NCBI GenBank assembly: GCA_958299035.1
Contig: CATQJL010000112.1
Span: 20,798,812-20,862,811 of the forward strand
DNA length: 64,000 bases
Direction of reading: 5' to 3'
Source: Cylicocyclus nassatus
Lineage: Eukaryota; Nematoda; Chromadorea; Rhabditida; Strongylidae
The translations under genes were made by a program, and so were the position numbers. This document shows positions 54,501 to 63,670 of this stretch, piece by piece (position 1 is the first letter of the stretch; every line of letters starts with the position of its first letter). Under the pieces are notes generated by a model. The model had not been told where the DNA came from. It was given only the letters and a program-made list of their open reading frames with translations, and did no database searches.

Positions 54501-56771
54501 CGTTGGAGATTCTACATAATCGGTTAGAGAAACAAGTTTCACGACAGCTGAAACGTTGTCACAGTCCTGATTATTATTCTGAAGTTTATGTAAGATTGAC
54601 ACTCGATGAAGCTTACGAATCACCAAATTACTATCTAGTTCAGATTGTGATGAAGGCAATTCACACTATACTCGATATACCTCCGGAAACTTCAAACTTG
54701 ACGTCATTGCTTCATCTGTATAGCTTTACCACAAATGAGCTTATTCTTTCCTACTACGCTAAAGTGGTAGAAGGAGTGCATATGAAGAAAGATGATGAGT
54801 AAGAGATTTAAACTGTCTTTCTTCTCAATGTAATGGACTGGGGATCATCGCGACTTATGCACACCCATTGTCATTGAAGTGTCACCCTGCACGGCTCGCG
54901 TACCGCCCAAACCCCTCGCTTGGACCTTGCGCCGCCTGCGCCGCGTATCTTCTGGGCATTTCCCCACGCCCGAGCGGCAGGCAGGCGTGGAAATGCCACA
55001 GAATACGTTCGCAGACGCAGCGTAAGGTCCAGGCAATGTCGCCGCCCAAGCTCCACGAGCCGACGACATCTTCACTGAGACAGAGTGTAGTAGCACCCCT
55101 TGAGATTCAAAAGTTGGATTATCAACAAGAAATCAATCAAAATGTTTCAGAGTTCCTCATATCAGTATACAGATTGGATACATGCCAACTAGTGGGGAAA
55201 ATGCATTGATCTTGCTTAACGGTAGGTTTACGCTACCAACACCGTATATTTTCAAATCCACCCCTGTTACAGTTGTGAGCCTCGACGGTTTACCGGAGCT
55301 CAATACATTCCGTAATCGGATCGAACCATTTGTAAGGATCGAACTGCTTCCAATCAGTCTGTATCCTCCTCCTTGTTTTCCGCTTTACAAAACAAGTACG
55401 CTATCACATTGCGAGGAATCGACATGGAATCAAACCTTCCAATTGTGAGTAAATAAGTGAAGGCTATTGGCGAACGAAAGCGCAAAGTCAGTATTATTGA
55501 GTGACGCAAATGCGGCGCGGCCATATCTTCAAAGCTATAAACCTTAGGCTTCGGCCATACTTTACCTTGTTACTCGTGTTACCGATGTTGCCAGTGTTAC
55601 CGGTGTTACCAGTAGTGTTATCCGTGGTACTAGTGTTACTCGTGTTAATCGCCAGTCAATGAGATTGCGTTTTAGAATAAGACTGCATTTGTGATCATTC
55701 CACTACTCAACAGCAATGAAAGCGGTAACACGAGTAACATGAGTAACACTGGTAACGCGGGTAACACTGGAAACACGAGTAACCAAGTAAAATTGGTAAT
55801 AATGACCACGAGTAACACGGGTAAAGTATGGCCGCGCTTTGCGCCAGTGTAACCGCTTTCATGCCACTTTGGTGGCATGACACTAGCCGCAAAGGTTACA
55901 CTTCGGTGCCTTCGTCCGGCAGAATGAGTAGTAATAATACAGCCTACGAAATTGGATATCTCACTTCTATGGATAAGCGGTCAAAGATCGGAGACAGAGA
56001 AGCTGTCACCAAAAGATCATTAGAGACTTTTTTTAGAGAATGTAATCTCGTTCTCCCAAAATGCGCAGCAAAGCTTCCTGAACATCAGCTGTGGAACAAA
56101 AAGTCAAGACCATTGCCTCCCTCCCTTTCCAAGATTGAGTCTATAGTTGCGCATGTACCGACACAGTACTGGCTCAAGGCCAGCATGGCACCGCGCATAC
56201 GCGGCTGCGTCGTCCACCTTGTTCCTGTGCTGGCACTGGAGCAGCAAATGAGCAACTATGAATGCAAATCCACAGTAAATGTTGCCGCCAGCCACTATCC
56301 TATAATCAAATTTCAGTCTCGTTCCTCAGCAATTATTCTACACTTATGGATCTTCGCTATGTATTTCAGTTATGGATCACGACAGGTTACATCCGAATAA
56401 AAAAAGCATCTTGCAGAAAAAATTCTAAATCCTAGGATATGCGATCAACTTATCGGTCGTACTTTCCTCGCCACAAATCAACTGCCGCGAATTGAAACCT
56501 TATCAGTCAGCAAACTTCCTGATGCACAACAACTTCCACTGGTTCAACCTAGTGATATACACCATCAACCCTACTATAAGGTATGAGAATTTTAGACAAA
56601 TACGCAAATAACTGATTCGAATTTTTACAGCTGCTCAAAGAGCGCAGTGCATACGACAAGACAGCTAAAGCCTTTCTTAGACGAGAGAAAGTAGCTAAAG
56701 AGATGTACCTCAAATGCATAACAAGGAGACTGTCTACGAGGTTCAGGAGTACCAAAAAGTCAAGCTCATGA
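48528..56771 (+). CDS. Munc13-4/BAIAP3-like MUN-C2 vesicle priming protein, 5' end not found
   Basis: Exons read by GT-AG and phase: 48528-48645, 48762-48818, 48869-48936, 48985-49035, 49375-49505, 49552-49684, 49728-49820, 50432-50529, 50860-50977, 51032-51224, 51280-51368, 51958-52080, 52127-52272, 52327-52420, 52470-52572, about 52610-52705, (52.7-53.2 kb unresolved, a likely exon near 53052), 53303-53428, 53615-53782, 54171-54287, 54337-54437, 54487-54798, 55151-55221, 55273-55444, 56317-56385, 56436-56580 and 56631-56771. About 1,080 codons; UNC13D is of similar length. MUN region: V-V-L-E-T-V-D-E-R, then F-E-E-W-F (MHD1) and A-V-N-G-I-E-Q-A-L-L-F-I (MHD2). C2: P-F-V-R-I-E-L-L-P, then M-D-H-D-R and L-I-G-R-T-F-L-A-T-N. 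Family role: SNARE-dependent priming of vesicle or dense-core granule exocytosis. Phase does not close between 49035 and 49375. Confidence 0.85.
49868..50290. mobile_element. MITE of the AAGGCACC(A/G)TCCAC family in a MUN/C2 gene intron
   Basis: Starts GAAGGCACCATCCACCCA. An internal inverted pair GACGCCACGCCCATCGATG / CTGATGGGCGTGGCGACCC is shared in style with 51420-51880. The right end is diverged. Lies between exons ending 49820 and starting 50432. Confidence 0.65.
51420..51880. mobile_element. MITE of the AAGGCACC(A/G)TCCAC family, second copy in the gene
   Basis: Left CAAGGCACCGTCCACTCAAA and right TTGGGTGAATGGTGCCTA. Inner inverted pair ATAGCGGGCCCCTAATTAAG / CTTAGTTGGGGCTCACCCTA. It lies between exons ending 51368 and starting 51958. 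Confidence 0.75.
53450..53575. mobile_element. MITE with CTAATCCC(A/G)GA(T/C)GAAGG ends
   Basis: Left CTAATCCCAGATGAAGGCGG and right ACCTTCGTCAGGGATTAG. Related ends at 13485 and 28170. It lies in the intron between exons ending 53428 and starting 53615. Confidence 0.8.
53890..54003. mobile_element. Near-perfect palindromic MITE, family A, copy 2
   Basis: Left TAAGGCTGCGTTCATACTGA and right TCAGTATGAATGCAGCCTA; the arms include TTTCGAAATCCGGGAACAGT and its complement. TA at both edges. Same family as 1340-1454. In the intron 53783-54170. Confidence 0.88.
54893..55060. mobile_element. GC-rich foldback in a MUN/C2 gene intron
   Basis: TTGGACCTTGCGCCGCCTGC and GGGCATTTCCCCACGCC on the left are answered by GGCGTGGAAATGCC and GCAGCGTAAGGTCCAGG on the right. 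It lies between exons ending 54798 and starting 55151. Open frames here are arm artefacts. Confidence 0.7.
55553..55833. repeat. Foldback minisatellite of 9-bp units (GTAACACGA type)
   Basis: Left GCCATACTTTACC then TTACTCGTG / TTACCGATG units; right CACGAGTAACACGGGTAAAG and TATGGC. The period is 9 bp in both halves and the halves are inverted. Located in the 0.9-kb intron 55445-56316 within the C2 coding region. Same plan as 10535-10775 with a related unit. Confidence 0.85.
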
Positions 56772-57018
56772 GACATGAATCTCAATGCATGAAAAGTATG
56801 CTGTATCGGCATTGTGAACTTAACGCGGGTTGTGATAAATGTTGTCAATTGTTGAAGCAAAAAAAGCTACAGGTTCAAAAATTTGTCAGAGGCAAAACCA
56901 AAAACACGTGCTAAATTGCCATTTTCTTGCGCAGATTTTATTCATGACATAACAAGCACACGCATTTTTCCGTGCAAATGCTATCGGCACCGCATGCCAC
57001 CCTTTTGAATGTCAGACT
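56772..57018. other. 3' flank of the MUN/C2 gene
   Basis: Downstream of the TGA at 56769-56771. A clear AATAAA signal is not obvious in the first 200 bases; the polyadenylation site is not assigned. Confidence 0.4.
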
Positions 57019-57235
57019 TACAGTCGAGTAGATTTAGTGGTAGATATAATGTGCTTGCACAGAAGGTGAAATGCGGTAAAATTGGCGCGTGAAGAAATAG
57101 TTTCGACTGTGACGCCGGCCAATTGCGCGCGCAAGATGCCCGCGGTACTGAGGCTACTTGTTCACGCGCAAATTTTACCGCATTTCATCTTCTGTGCAAG
57201 CACACTATATTTACCGCTAAATCTACTCGACTGTA
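57019..57235. mobile_element. TA-flanked MITE with about 80-bp terminal repeats
   Basis: Left TACAGTCGAGTAGATTTAG and right CTAAATCTACTCGACTGTA. The match continues through GTGCTTGCACAGAAG and TGCGGTAAAATT with their partners. CAGTCG ends and a TA target suggest the Tc1/mariner (Stowaway-like) group. Confidence 0.85.
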
Positions 57236-58317
57236 CTACTTGGCTGTAGTAATGCTGGGAGCAAAACATAAGTCATCAAAGGGTTGGAATGAGATATGCA
57301 CCGCTTTATCATTTTGGATTCAAAGACAACTTTTTTAGACCCCAAAGACGGTCACAAAAAGAAACAAACGAATTCTGGTGGAAGCTGAGAAGACAAAAGA
57401 ACATGCTTGAGGGTAAACCGGATTTTTGTTGAAAATGGCTATACCGGAACGGAGCCTCATAGAGAGTCCGTCTAGCCAGTTGTAAGTAACAAAAGGCGAG
57501 AGTTTAGAACGAAAGATGACGCAAGATTCACAATGACGCTTATTCAGTGTTGACCCATCCGTACACGAAAACGATAGAGAAGGGCTATAGCAATGTTGCA
57601 CCACAACTCAGCAGTGTTGCACTACTACAAGGGTTGATAAATTCAGCGTAATCATTACGCAAAACTGAGCAGAAAAAGGAGTTCAGGCAGTGTCCCGGCA
57701 GATTTTGCATTCCCATCTTTTTGCATGTTTTCGGCCTATTCGACCTATAGACCCCAAATTGGAGCTTTGAACGGGGTGAAAAGACCTTTTTCGGGGCGTT
57801 TACCCAATCAAAAGGCAGTTCGGACGAAAATTTTAAAGGACGGGAGGCCTAGCAGTCGTGGGGACCCCGAAAGGTAAACGAAGTCGTCTGAGTGCCTATT
57901 GGGGTTGCGCGCGCCGGTTCAGGGGCTATTTTCTCGGCCCGGCGGAGACATCAACCAACCAGACTGTGCCTGGAGGTCAGTGGGATGACCAGAAACCCCA
58001 CCTTAGCAATATTTCCCAGGGGCGAATCTGCCGAGACACAACCTTCAAGGGGAAATTGCAAATGACATGCACTAAGTAATCTAAAAAAAGTGGCACCTTC
58101 CCTGATGGTGCCACTCATGCCTTGAAGCACAGTAGAATTCGGCTCTTTCGTAGGGGCGGAGTCGTACCACTTCACAGCGTTGCGGTTTTTGATAGCGAGA
58201 GAGCGCTCAACGTGGAGATTTGACACGTTTACCACGTCAAAAGAAGTCTGTAACCCACCTCTATACGAAAGGAATCGATCATAGAACAGTTGAATAAAGT
58301 CGCCCTTCTACAATTGC
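57236..58317. other. Intergenic DNA with repeat fragments
   Basis: No gene seen. About 58140-58285 holds a relative of the MITE at 37303-37466 (GTAGGGGCGGAGTCGTACCA ... CCACCTCTATACGAAAGG). About 57655-57720 has a piece with TTCAGGCAGTGTCCCGGCAG, resembling the TTAA-family ends near 63060. Confidence 0.5.
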
Positions 58318-58945
58318 TGCTATTCTTAGTCTGCCTCTTGACCCCCGGCACACGTGCCCATTATGTTGGCAACATGTAGCAACATGTCGGCCTGAGGCTG
58401 TTAGCCAAAATGTTCTGCCAACATGTAGTTGCATGTTGCAAACATGTTAGAGCCATGCATGTCACAGGTCAGAGACGCAGACCAAGGGTAGCCGCAACTG
58501 TGGAACTGACAACATTTCTCCATAAACAAACTACCCTTGCGATGTCGAGATTTTGTGGTAAAATTTGCGCTTGAACAATTAGGCCTGAATTGTCGGCATT
58601 TTGCACGCACAGTACCGCCATTTCAAGCGTAGCATCGTCCCTTCCACAGCTGCTGCTACCTTTGTCTGCTCTCTAACTTGTGGCACGCATGGCCACTACA
58701 GCAACATGCAGCAACATGTTGGCGCTGAAGTTGCGAAAAAACAAAAATGTTATTCCATTATGTTCATGGGGTAGGGGACTATATGTCGCCGAAAGCAGGA
58801 GGTCCCGCCGGACATGACATGCACAGGCCCAGTATCGCTGTATTGGCCCGCGCGGAACCCTCCCACTTTCGGCGACATATAGTCCTCTACTCCACGTTCA
58901 TGTTGCAAACATGTTAGCCACACGTGGTGCAGGTCAGAGACGACG
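58318..58945. repeat. AACATGTTGGC-rich repeat present twice, the second copy split by a MITE
   Basis: 58318-58480 and 58655-58945 share GCTGCTACCTTTGTCTGC-type starts, GCAACATGTTGGC palindromes, CATGTTGCAAACATGTTAG and CAGGTCAGAGACG. The second copy contains the 58769-58895 insertion between TGTTCATG and GTTCATGTTGC. Confidence 0.75.
58769..58895. mobile_element. MITE with GACTATATGTCGCCGAA ends, copy 3
   Basis: Left GGGTAGGGGACTATATGTCG and right CGGCGACATATAGTCCTCTA. GTTCATG flanks both sides (58762-58768 and 58896-58902), matching the 7-8 bp duplication of copy 2. Confidence 0.88.
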
Positions 58946-59028
58946 CGTTGGGAGTGATGTGTAGGTATATGTAATATTTGCTTTGTATCGTGTATCCTTG
59001 TTTTTGTTGTGTTTCGATCCCTAGTACC

Positions 59029-59390
59029 CAGTGGCGGTCCCAGGATTTCGAACCGGGGGGGGGGGAGGGCGCGGAAAAATTTTTTTTCAAATGAAGGTGC
59101 GTGGCGTTAGCCACGCACTCTGAAAAAATTTTAGGGGTACTTCTTAAAATTTTTGCGGGTCCCCAACCCCTAAAATCTGGAAAAAGGGGGCATGGCGTCA
59201 GCCACGCCCCCGAAAAAAAAATTTTTAAGACTAATTTGAATTTTTAAAAAAGTTTAAAAATTATTTTAATCATTTACAAAAATAAACAAGTCGTCTGCAC
59301 ATTTTTATAGCCCATATAGGTAAGTTTCAAAAATTTCGCCACCCATTCTCGGGAGGGGGGGGGGGGGCGCGCCCCCTCGGACCGCCACTG
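59029..59390. mobile_element. hAT-type MITE with exact 8-bp target duplication
   Basis: Ends CAGTGGCGGTCCCAGG and GGACCGCCACTG; CTAGTACC lies directly on both sides (59021-59028 and 59391-59398). It runs inverted relative to 5919-6297, with the same G tracts and A/T core. Confidence 0.92.
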
Positions 59391-59411
59391 CTAGTACCTT
59401 GTTATGTTAGA

Positions 59412-59717
59412 CTAGTTGGCAAATCCGGCTCCGCCCGGCCCTGTCAATAACATATTTGTAATCAGCATGCTCGATTACCCCCCTGTGCCAACTCCCAGCC
59501 CCGTAGCTCAAATTTTGCAAAAAATCGATAAAATCGATATCGATCGATAACGAAAAGTAGCCTATGACACCCGCCGGGGCCCAAAGTGTATGTGTGCCAA
59601 GTTTGGTCCCGATCGCTTCAGAAATGGAATTTTCTATGCGGAACATACGTACACACATGCAGACATACATACAGACATACCTACAGACAAACAGACATTC
59701 AGCTTTATATACAAGGC
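59412..59717 (+). mobile_element. CTAG-bounded interspersed repeat, complete-looking copy
   Basis: Begins CTAGTTGGCAAATCCGGCTC and ends CAGCTTTATATACAAGGCTAG (last motif GGCTAG). Inside: GCCCCGTAGCTCAAATTTTG, ATCGATATCGATCGATAACG, GGAATTTTCTATGCGGAACA and a CAGACATACATACAGACA tail. About 306 bp. No protein. Helitron-like non-autonomous element or SINE cannot be separated by eye. Confidence 0.7.
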
Positions 59718-59841
59718 TAGAGTAAGCGAATATTTTGTTCAGGTTGGGGTGCGCAGAATTGACGACTTGGATTGACGCCAGCATGGTGAGTGACGTCCAT
59801 TCTGCGCGGGACCCCAACCTGAACAAAATATTCGCTACTCT
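59718..59841. mobile_element. Hairpin element abutting the CTAG repeat
   Basis: AGTAAGCGAATATTTTGTTC and AGGTTGGGGT on the left, ACCCCAACCT and GAACAAAATATTCGCTACT on the right; about 35-bp arms and a 55-base spacer. It starts where the preceding element ends. Confidence 0.8.
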
Positions 59842-61083
59842 GGCACCTACCAGAGGAACGAACGCCTCAATTAGGCAGCACCGCCTCCGCGGACCACTGG
59901 TCCCAACACCATGCACAACAGTACGGAGGCCAGCATGGTCCAATATGGAGGCTTACACCTCAGCCGTTAGTAAGTCACCTGCGCTGCCGCTTGAGCAGTG
60001 CCTTAGATATGGCCCCAAAATTACTTCCCACGTAAAATCCCTAGGGCTTCTGCGCCTTCGTCCTGCACTATCCTTCGAACTTCAGAATTGGCTGTGGCAT
60101 CTGCGCATATGCTTCTGCTATTATGGGGTCACGTACCTCTAGGAAGACTTCTTGTCGGTTCAGGATCCACACGAAACAGCAGCAGTTTATATATTGACCG
60201 ATTGTGTATTGTAGTAAGTAGCGTTTGGTAGGAGAATTGGCGGCGTAGCAGTACTTTTGTCGATGGCTGATTGTAGGGTAATGACAGTACAGTAATTTGG
60301 GGCCCTTAAATACGTCTAAGGGGCAAGGCACAGAAGGTACTGGAACAACCTCGTGAGGGCAAAGCAGACGGAGAAGGTGTGAAAGATCTTTGAAATGTTT
60401 GAGGCAACAGACAATAGAGATGGTTAAAAACGGTGGGACTTCCAGAACGAGAGATTTCAGTTGATAACAACTGATATGGGTAGCTAGTTATGTGTCAGCA
60501 GAGATTTGTCGCTCCATAATGCTGATAATATCACAGTTTCGCAACTGGTATGATGAGATTCATTATCTGCACTCATCTGCACCTGTTTTTCGTCGTGATG
60601 TCGTCACTGACTCCTGGGAACCTTCTTGAACGGTGCGGAATGCTTCGCTCCCTTTTACTCGCTTTTAGTCGTTTTTCGAGTTAAGTATAAACGTAAGGCT
60701 TAGAGTCTCGTCGGCCTTCGCTGTAAAAACGCCCAAAGATGCCACAAAGCACCAAGCATCGTATGGAATCACTAGGAGGCTCCTTCGGCGTAATTTGTAG
60801 CCCTCGAGCCTCAGAGTTAAGACGTAGCGTTTAGCGCCTTCGACAGGGTTGGCGGGACGAATTCCAAAAGTTCTGACTCGACCACCTGAACACTTCTTGT
60901 GAAGCAAATTTGGTAGTGCTGAATCAGCGAATGTCTAAGCATCGTGAAGTGGCACACTTTTTTTTCTTTACGGTCCCGCTTGTCAACAATAGATATCTGA
61001 AGTGCAGCAAAGATTTTGCAAACATAATGAAACATCATTTGTGCATTGATTTCGTAGTGTGAATGAGTCACTGCTATTTTTTA
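59842..61083. other. Intergenic DNA with no supported gene
   Basis: Open frames at 60068-60331, 60665-60907 and 60817-61071 (minus strand) have no domain I recognise. A pair CTTAGAGTCTCGTCGGCCTT and AGTTAAGACGTAGCG / AGCGCCTTCGACAGGG around 60700-60850 hints at a decayed foldback. CTTCTGCGCCTTCGTCCTGC at 60046-60065 matches the end of the intron repeat at 4763-4908. Confidence 0.45.
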
Positions 61084-61493
61084 CTAGCTGGCTTACCCGG
61101 CTCCGCCGTATGTTCCGAATAGAAAATTCCATTTCCTAACCGATCCGGACCAAACTTGACACACATACACTTCGGGCCCCGGCGGGTGTCACAGTCCACT
61201 TTTCGTTATCGATCGATGTCGATTTTATCGATTTTTTGCAAAATTTGAGCTAGGGGGCTGGAATTTGGCAGGGGGGTGTAATCGATCACCCCCACGGGGG
61301 TGATCAGCATGCTCGATTACCCCCCTGTGCCAACTCCCAGCCCCGTAGCTCAAATTTTGCAAAAATCGATAAAATCGATATCGATCGATGACGAAAAGTA
61401 GCCTATGACACCCGCCGGGGCCCAAAGTGTATGTGTGCCAAGTTTGGTCCCGATCGGTTCAGAAATGGAATTTTCTATTCGGAACATACGTAT

Positions 61494-61766
61494 AGGGGCC
61501 TGCAGGATCGCGAGAGTCGGACGTGTGTACGGCCATTGCGCCGCGCACGTCCGATGTCACTAAGGCAAGTGCCAGACTTATCCACTTCAGCCGTTCGTTC
61601 CGTTCATAGGTCAAATCACTACACTGTCCAACAGCAAAGGTGGTGAACCGAATGAACCTGTTCAACAGGATAAGTCTGGCACTTACCTGGGCCGTCGCAC
61701 GCAGTTCTGACGTGCGCGGCGCAATGGCCGTACGCACGTCCGACTCTCGCGATCCTGCAGGCCCCT
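61494..61766. mobile_element. TA-flanked foldback nested in the CTAG-family composite
   Basis: AGGGGCCTGCAGGATCGCGA on the left and TCGCGATCCTGCAGGCCCCT on the right, with TATA remnants at each edge. The arms match through GTACGGCCATTGCGCCGCGC and AGTGCCAGACTTATCC. Removing it rejoins GGAACATACG to TACAGACAGA, the normal family order. Confidence 0.88.
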
Positions 61767-61822
61767 ATACAGACAGACAGACAGACAGACATACAGACAG
61801 ACAGACAGACAGACAAACAGAC
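61767..61822 (+). repeat. CAGA microsatellite tail
   Basis: CAGACAGACAGACAGACATA and continuing CAGA units, the expanded tail of the CTAG family copy. Confidence 0.9.
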
Positions 61823-61904
61823 GTTCAGCTTTATATATAAGATACTAGCGAGACAAGACAGGTTGCTGAACGTGACTGTAGATAATTCGAACTTACCATC
61901 ATCT

Positions 61905-62173
61905 TGCCAGGCACGTGTTGTTCTTATGATCATCTTCTTAACTTTCTGTATACTCAACGTGACCATCTCATCTCTTCATCGGCAGAATATACTCTTTTCA
62001 ATGGCAGTGAATTATCAGGGAATTTATGTGTTGGTAATGTTACATTTGGCCCGCTTATCTTTGCACTAATCATGCACTGGATCTACAAAAAGCATAACGT
62101 AATTCCAGGAGACTGCACAGCTCATGAAGGCGAGATGATTTCTCAGGACGGTGAAGAATATACAGTTGATTAG
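61905..62173 (+). pseudogene. Possible remnant of a 7-TM receptor 3' end
   Basis: After an acceptor-like CTTGCCAG at 61902-61909 two overlapping frames are rich in hydrophobic residues: V-V-L-M-I-I-F-L-T-F-C-I-L-N-V in one, and G-P-L-I-F-A-L-I-M-H-W-I-Y-K-K followed by a polar tail ending Y-T-V-D in the other. The pattern would fit TM6 and TM7 plus the cytoplasmic tail of a chemoreceptor, with a frame change between them. No upstream exons are seen; the CTAG composite lies immediately 5'. Weak. Confidence 0.25.
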
Positions 62174-62622
62174 CAAGAAGATCAGAAGTGGAGCATATGG
62201 AAACGTAGCTCTTTGTTGCTTGGTTTGCTTGCTTTTATAATTTTGTTTTTTTTTGCTTTTGCTTATCATATCTTTCATTCCTTGTTATCTCGCAAGGTAT
62301 TGTAGGATCTTGGATTGTAACTTATGCGATTTTAAAGAGCTCAGTAATAGGATAGGCCAAGCAGGCACGACGAGAATTCAGAAGCAGCAGCTCGAAAAAA
62401 TTTGTTGATACTTGGGTAAAAGGATAAAGGATTCGGCGTCTTCAATACCCTCTTAGGGCATGCGCCGAACGCACACACTAACTTCATATTCGAGGAGGCA
62501 ATTGTATGCGTGCGAGCCTATTACAATGACTTGCGAGGGCCAGCCGTTTCCAAGTCAGTGCTTTTATCCTCCCAGATTACTCTGGTACCAATTTACCGGC
62601 CCCGGGGGGTAGAGGGCTTGGT
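62174..62622. other. Intergenic stretch
   Basis: T-rich run at 62215-62260, then unremarkable sequence up to the tRNA-like repeat. No gene seen. Confidence 0.45.
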
Positions 62623-62698
62623 TGGCCCAGGGGCAGGGATCGAACCTGCGTCCGATCTGGTCATAGCGGCGCCTCATACCACTACGCCACTCGTCCCC
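62623..62698 (-). other. tRNA-derived (SINE-like) sequence
   Basis: On the minus strand GAGTGGCGTAGTGGTATGAG fits an A-box/D-arm and GCAGGTTCGATCCCTGC is a good T-arm with B-box GGTTCGATCCC. The 5' GGGGACG and the 3' end do not form an acceptor stem, so I read it as the head of a tRNA-derived repeat. Confidence 0.6.
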
Positions 62699-63059
62699 GT
62701 TGATAGTTGCTCGGCGCAAAATCTCAGATTTGTTGATTTGTTAAGACTTCGTTCAGAGCGGTTATTTGGCATAGTAGTTATGATTGCTTCGTTGATTTCG
62801 CACGCAGTCTCATCTTAGATGACGGGCCATACAGTAAGCAGATGAGACACAGTTAGATTTGCTGATTTTATCTGTACGAGTTCAGCTTGCTAGCGATAGT
62901 GATATCGGTAGCGTCTTTGAGAATGCTAGGTGGTAGTACGGTGGAAAACGTATTTTTTCGCCGTTTTCGCGCCTTCCAATGTGGATTTTTGGATTCAGCG
63001 TTGCGGATAATCCCCGGTAAGTGCATTATCTAGAAATCGAGTTTTTGCCCGGACACTGC
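62699..63059. other. Intergenic stretch
   Basis: No gene or defined element seen. The last bases (CCCGGACACTGCCTTTAAAG) form the junction with the following TTAA-family end. Confidence 0.45.
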
Positions 63060-63245
63060 CTTTAAAGGCAGCGTCCAGGCAAATGTGGGCCTACGGAGAT
63101 CTCACTTGGAGGGTAATCTCGGAGCCCTAACTAAAACACTGCCCAAGCAACAGCTCAAATGGTGAACTCACAGTTGAGATATTCGCCTCCCTCAGACACT
63201 CGCGGTTGAGTCGCGCAGGGGATCCGCCCACAAAATGGGCGTTCG
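63060..63245. mobile_element. TTAA-family MITE half, head to head with another end
   Basis: GGACACTGCCTTTAAAGGCA followed by GCGTCCAGG is a palindromic junction of two family ends sharing one TTAA. The right-hand piece has GGCCTACGGAGATCTCAC, CTAACTAAAACACTGCCC and GCCCACAAAATGGGCG, blocks in the order seen at 49868 and 51420. No right end found. Confidence 0.6.
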
Positions 63246-63339
63246 CACCAAAATCCGGTGGACCGGCGCGTCATCATTTTAGTTTCATCGCGATTTTGGT
63301 GCGATTTTCTCGCGACGGGCGAGGAGATTTCGAAATAAT

Positions 63340-63670
63340 GCACCTATACGTCAACTCTTCCCAGCATTTGTTGCTTTTTCTCTTCCTTTTGATTTGAAAA
63401 CTCTTTGAATTGTTATTTTGTACTGTCCAGGGATGACTCTTGTCATATTGACTTGTTGCTGACTTTTTAGCTTCGTAGCAAATGACCATGTTTGCATATT
63501 CTAGCGAAACATCTCTTTTCATAATCTACAAGTCACACTTTTGCAAGTTGTTACATTGTGACTGTGCTTCCACAAAGGTATAGGTCAATTCTTGCTAGCA
63601 TTTGTTGCTTCTCTTCCTTTCGATTTAAATTACTCTTTCAATTGTTATTTTGTACTGTCCAGGGATTAAG
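63340..63670 (+). repeat. Direct repeat of about 80 bp, spacing about 240 bp
   Basis: GTCAACTCTTCCCAGCATTT to TGTACTGTCCAGGGATGAC at 63350-63430 recurs as GTCAATTCTTGCTAGCATTT to TGTACTGTCCAGGGATTAAG at 63584-63668. A third piece (TTTTGACTCTTGTCATATTG) follows near 63825. No gene seen up to the window end. Confidence 0.75.

Larger units (their letters stand above)
61084..61848. mobile_element. Two CTAG-family copies head to head, with a nested foldback
   Basis: Starts CTAGCTGGCTTACCCGGCTC; then a plus-sense body to about 61285, a palindromic centre (CACCCCCACGGGGGTG), and a second body in the opposite sense to about 61493. The usual tail (CAGACAGACAGACATACAGA to TTATATATAAGATACTAG) follows after the insertion 61494-61766. 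Confidence 0.8.

Noticed and set aside
56104..56295. Open frames spanning the intron 55445-56316 of the MUN/C2 gene
   Set aside because: The flanking C2 exons join in phase without it (CAA TT|T CTC), and the frame reads through the repeat-derived end.
56385..56410. Apparent stop after the D-H-D-R motif (frameshift in the C2 domain)
   Set aside because: A 50-base GT-AG intron starting GTTACATCCG and ending ATCCTAG removes it and joins D-H-D-R to I-C-D-Q-L-I-G-R in phase.
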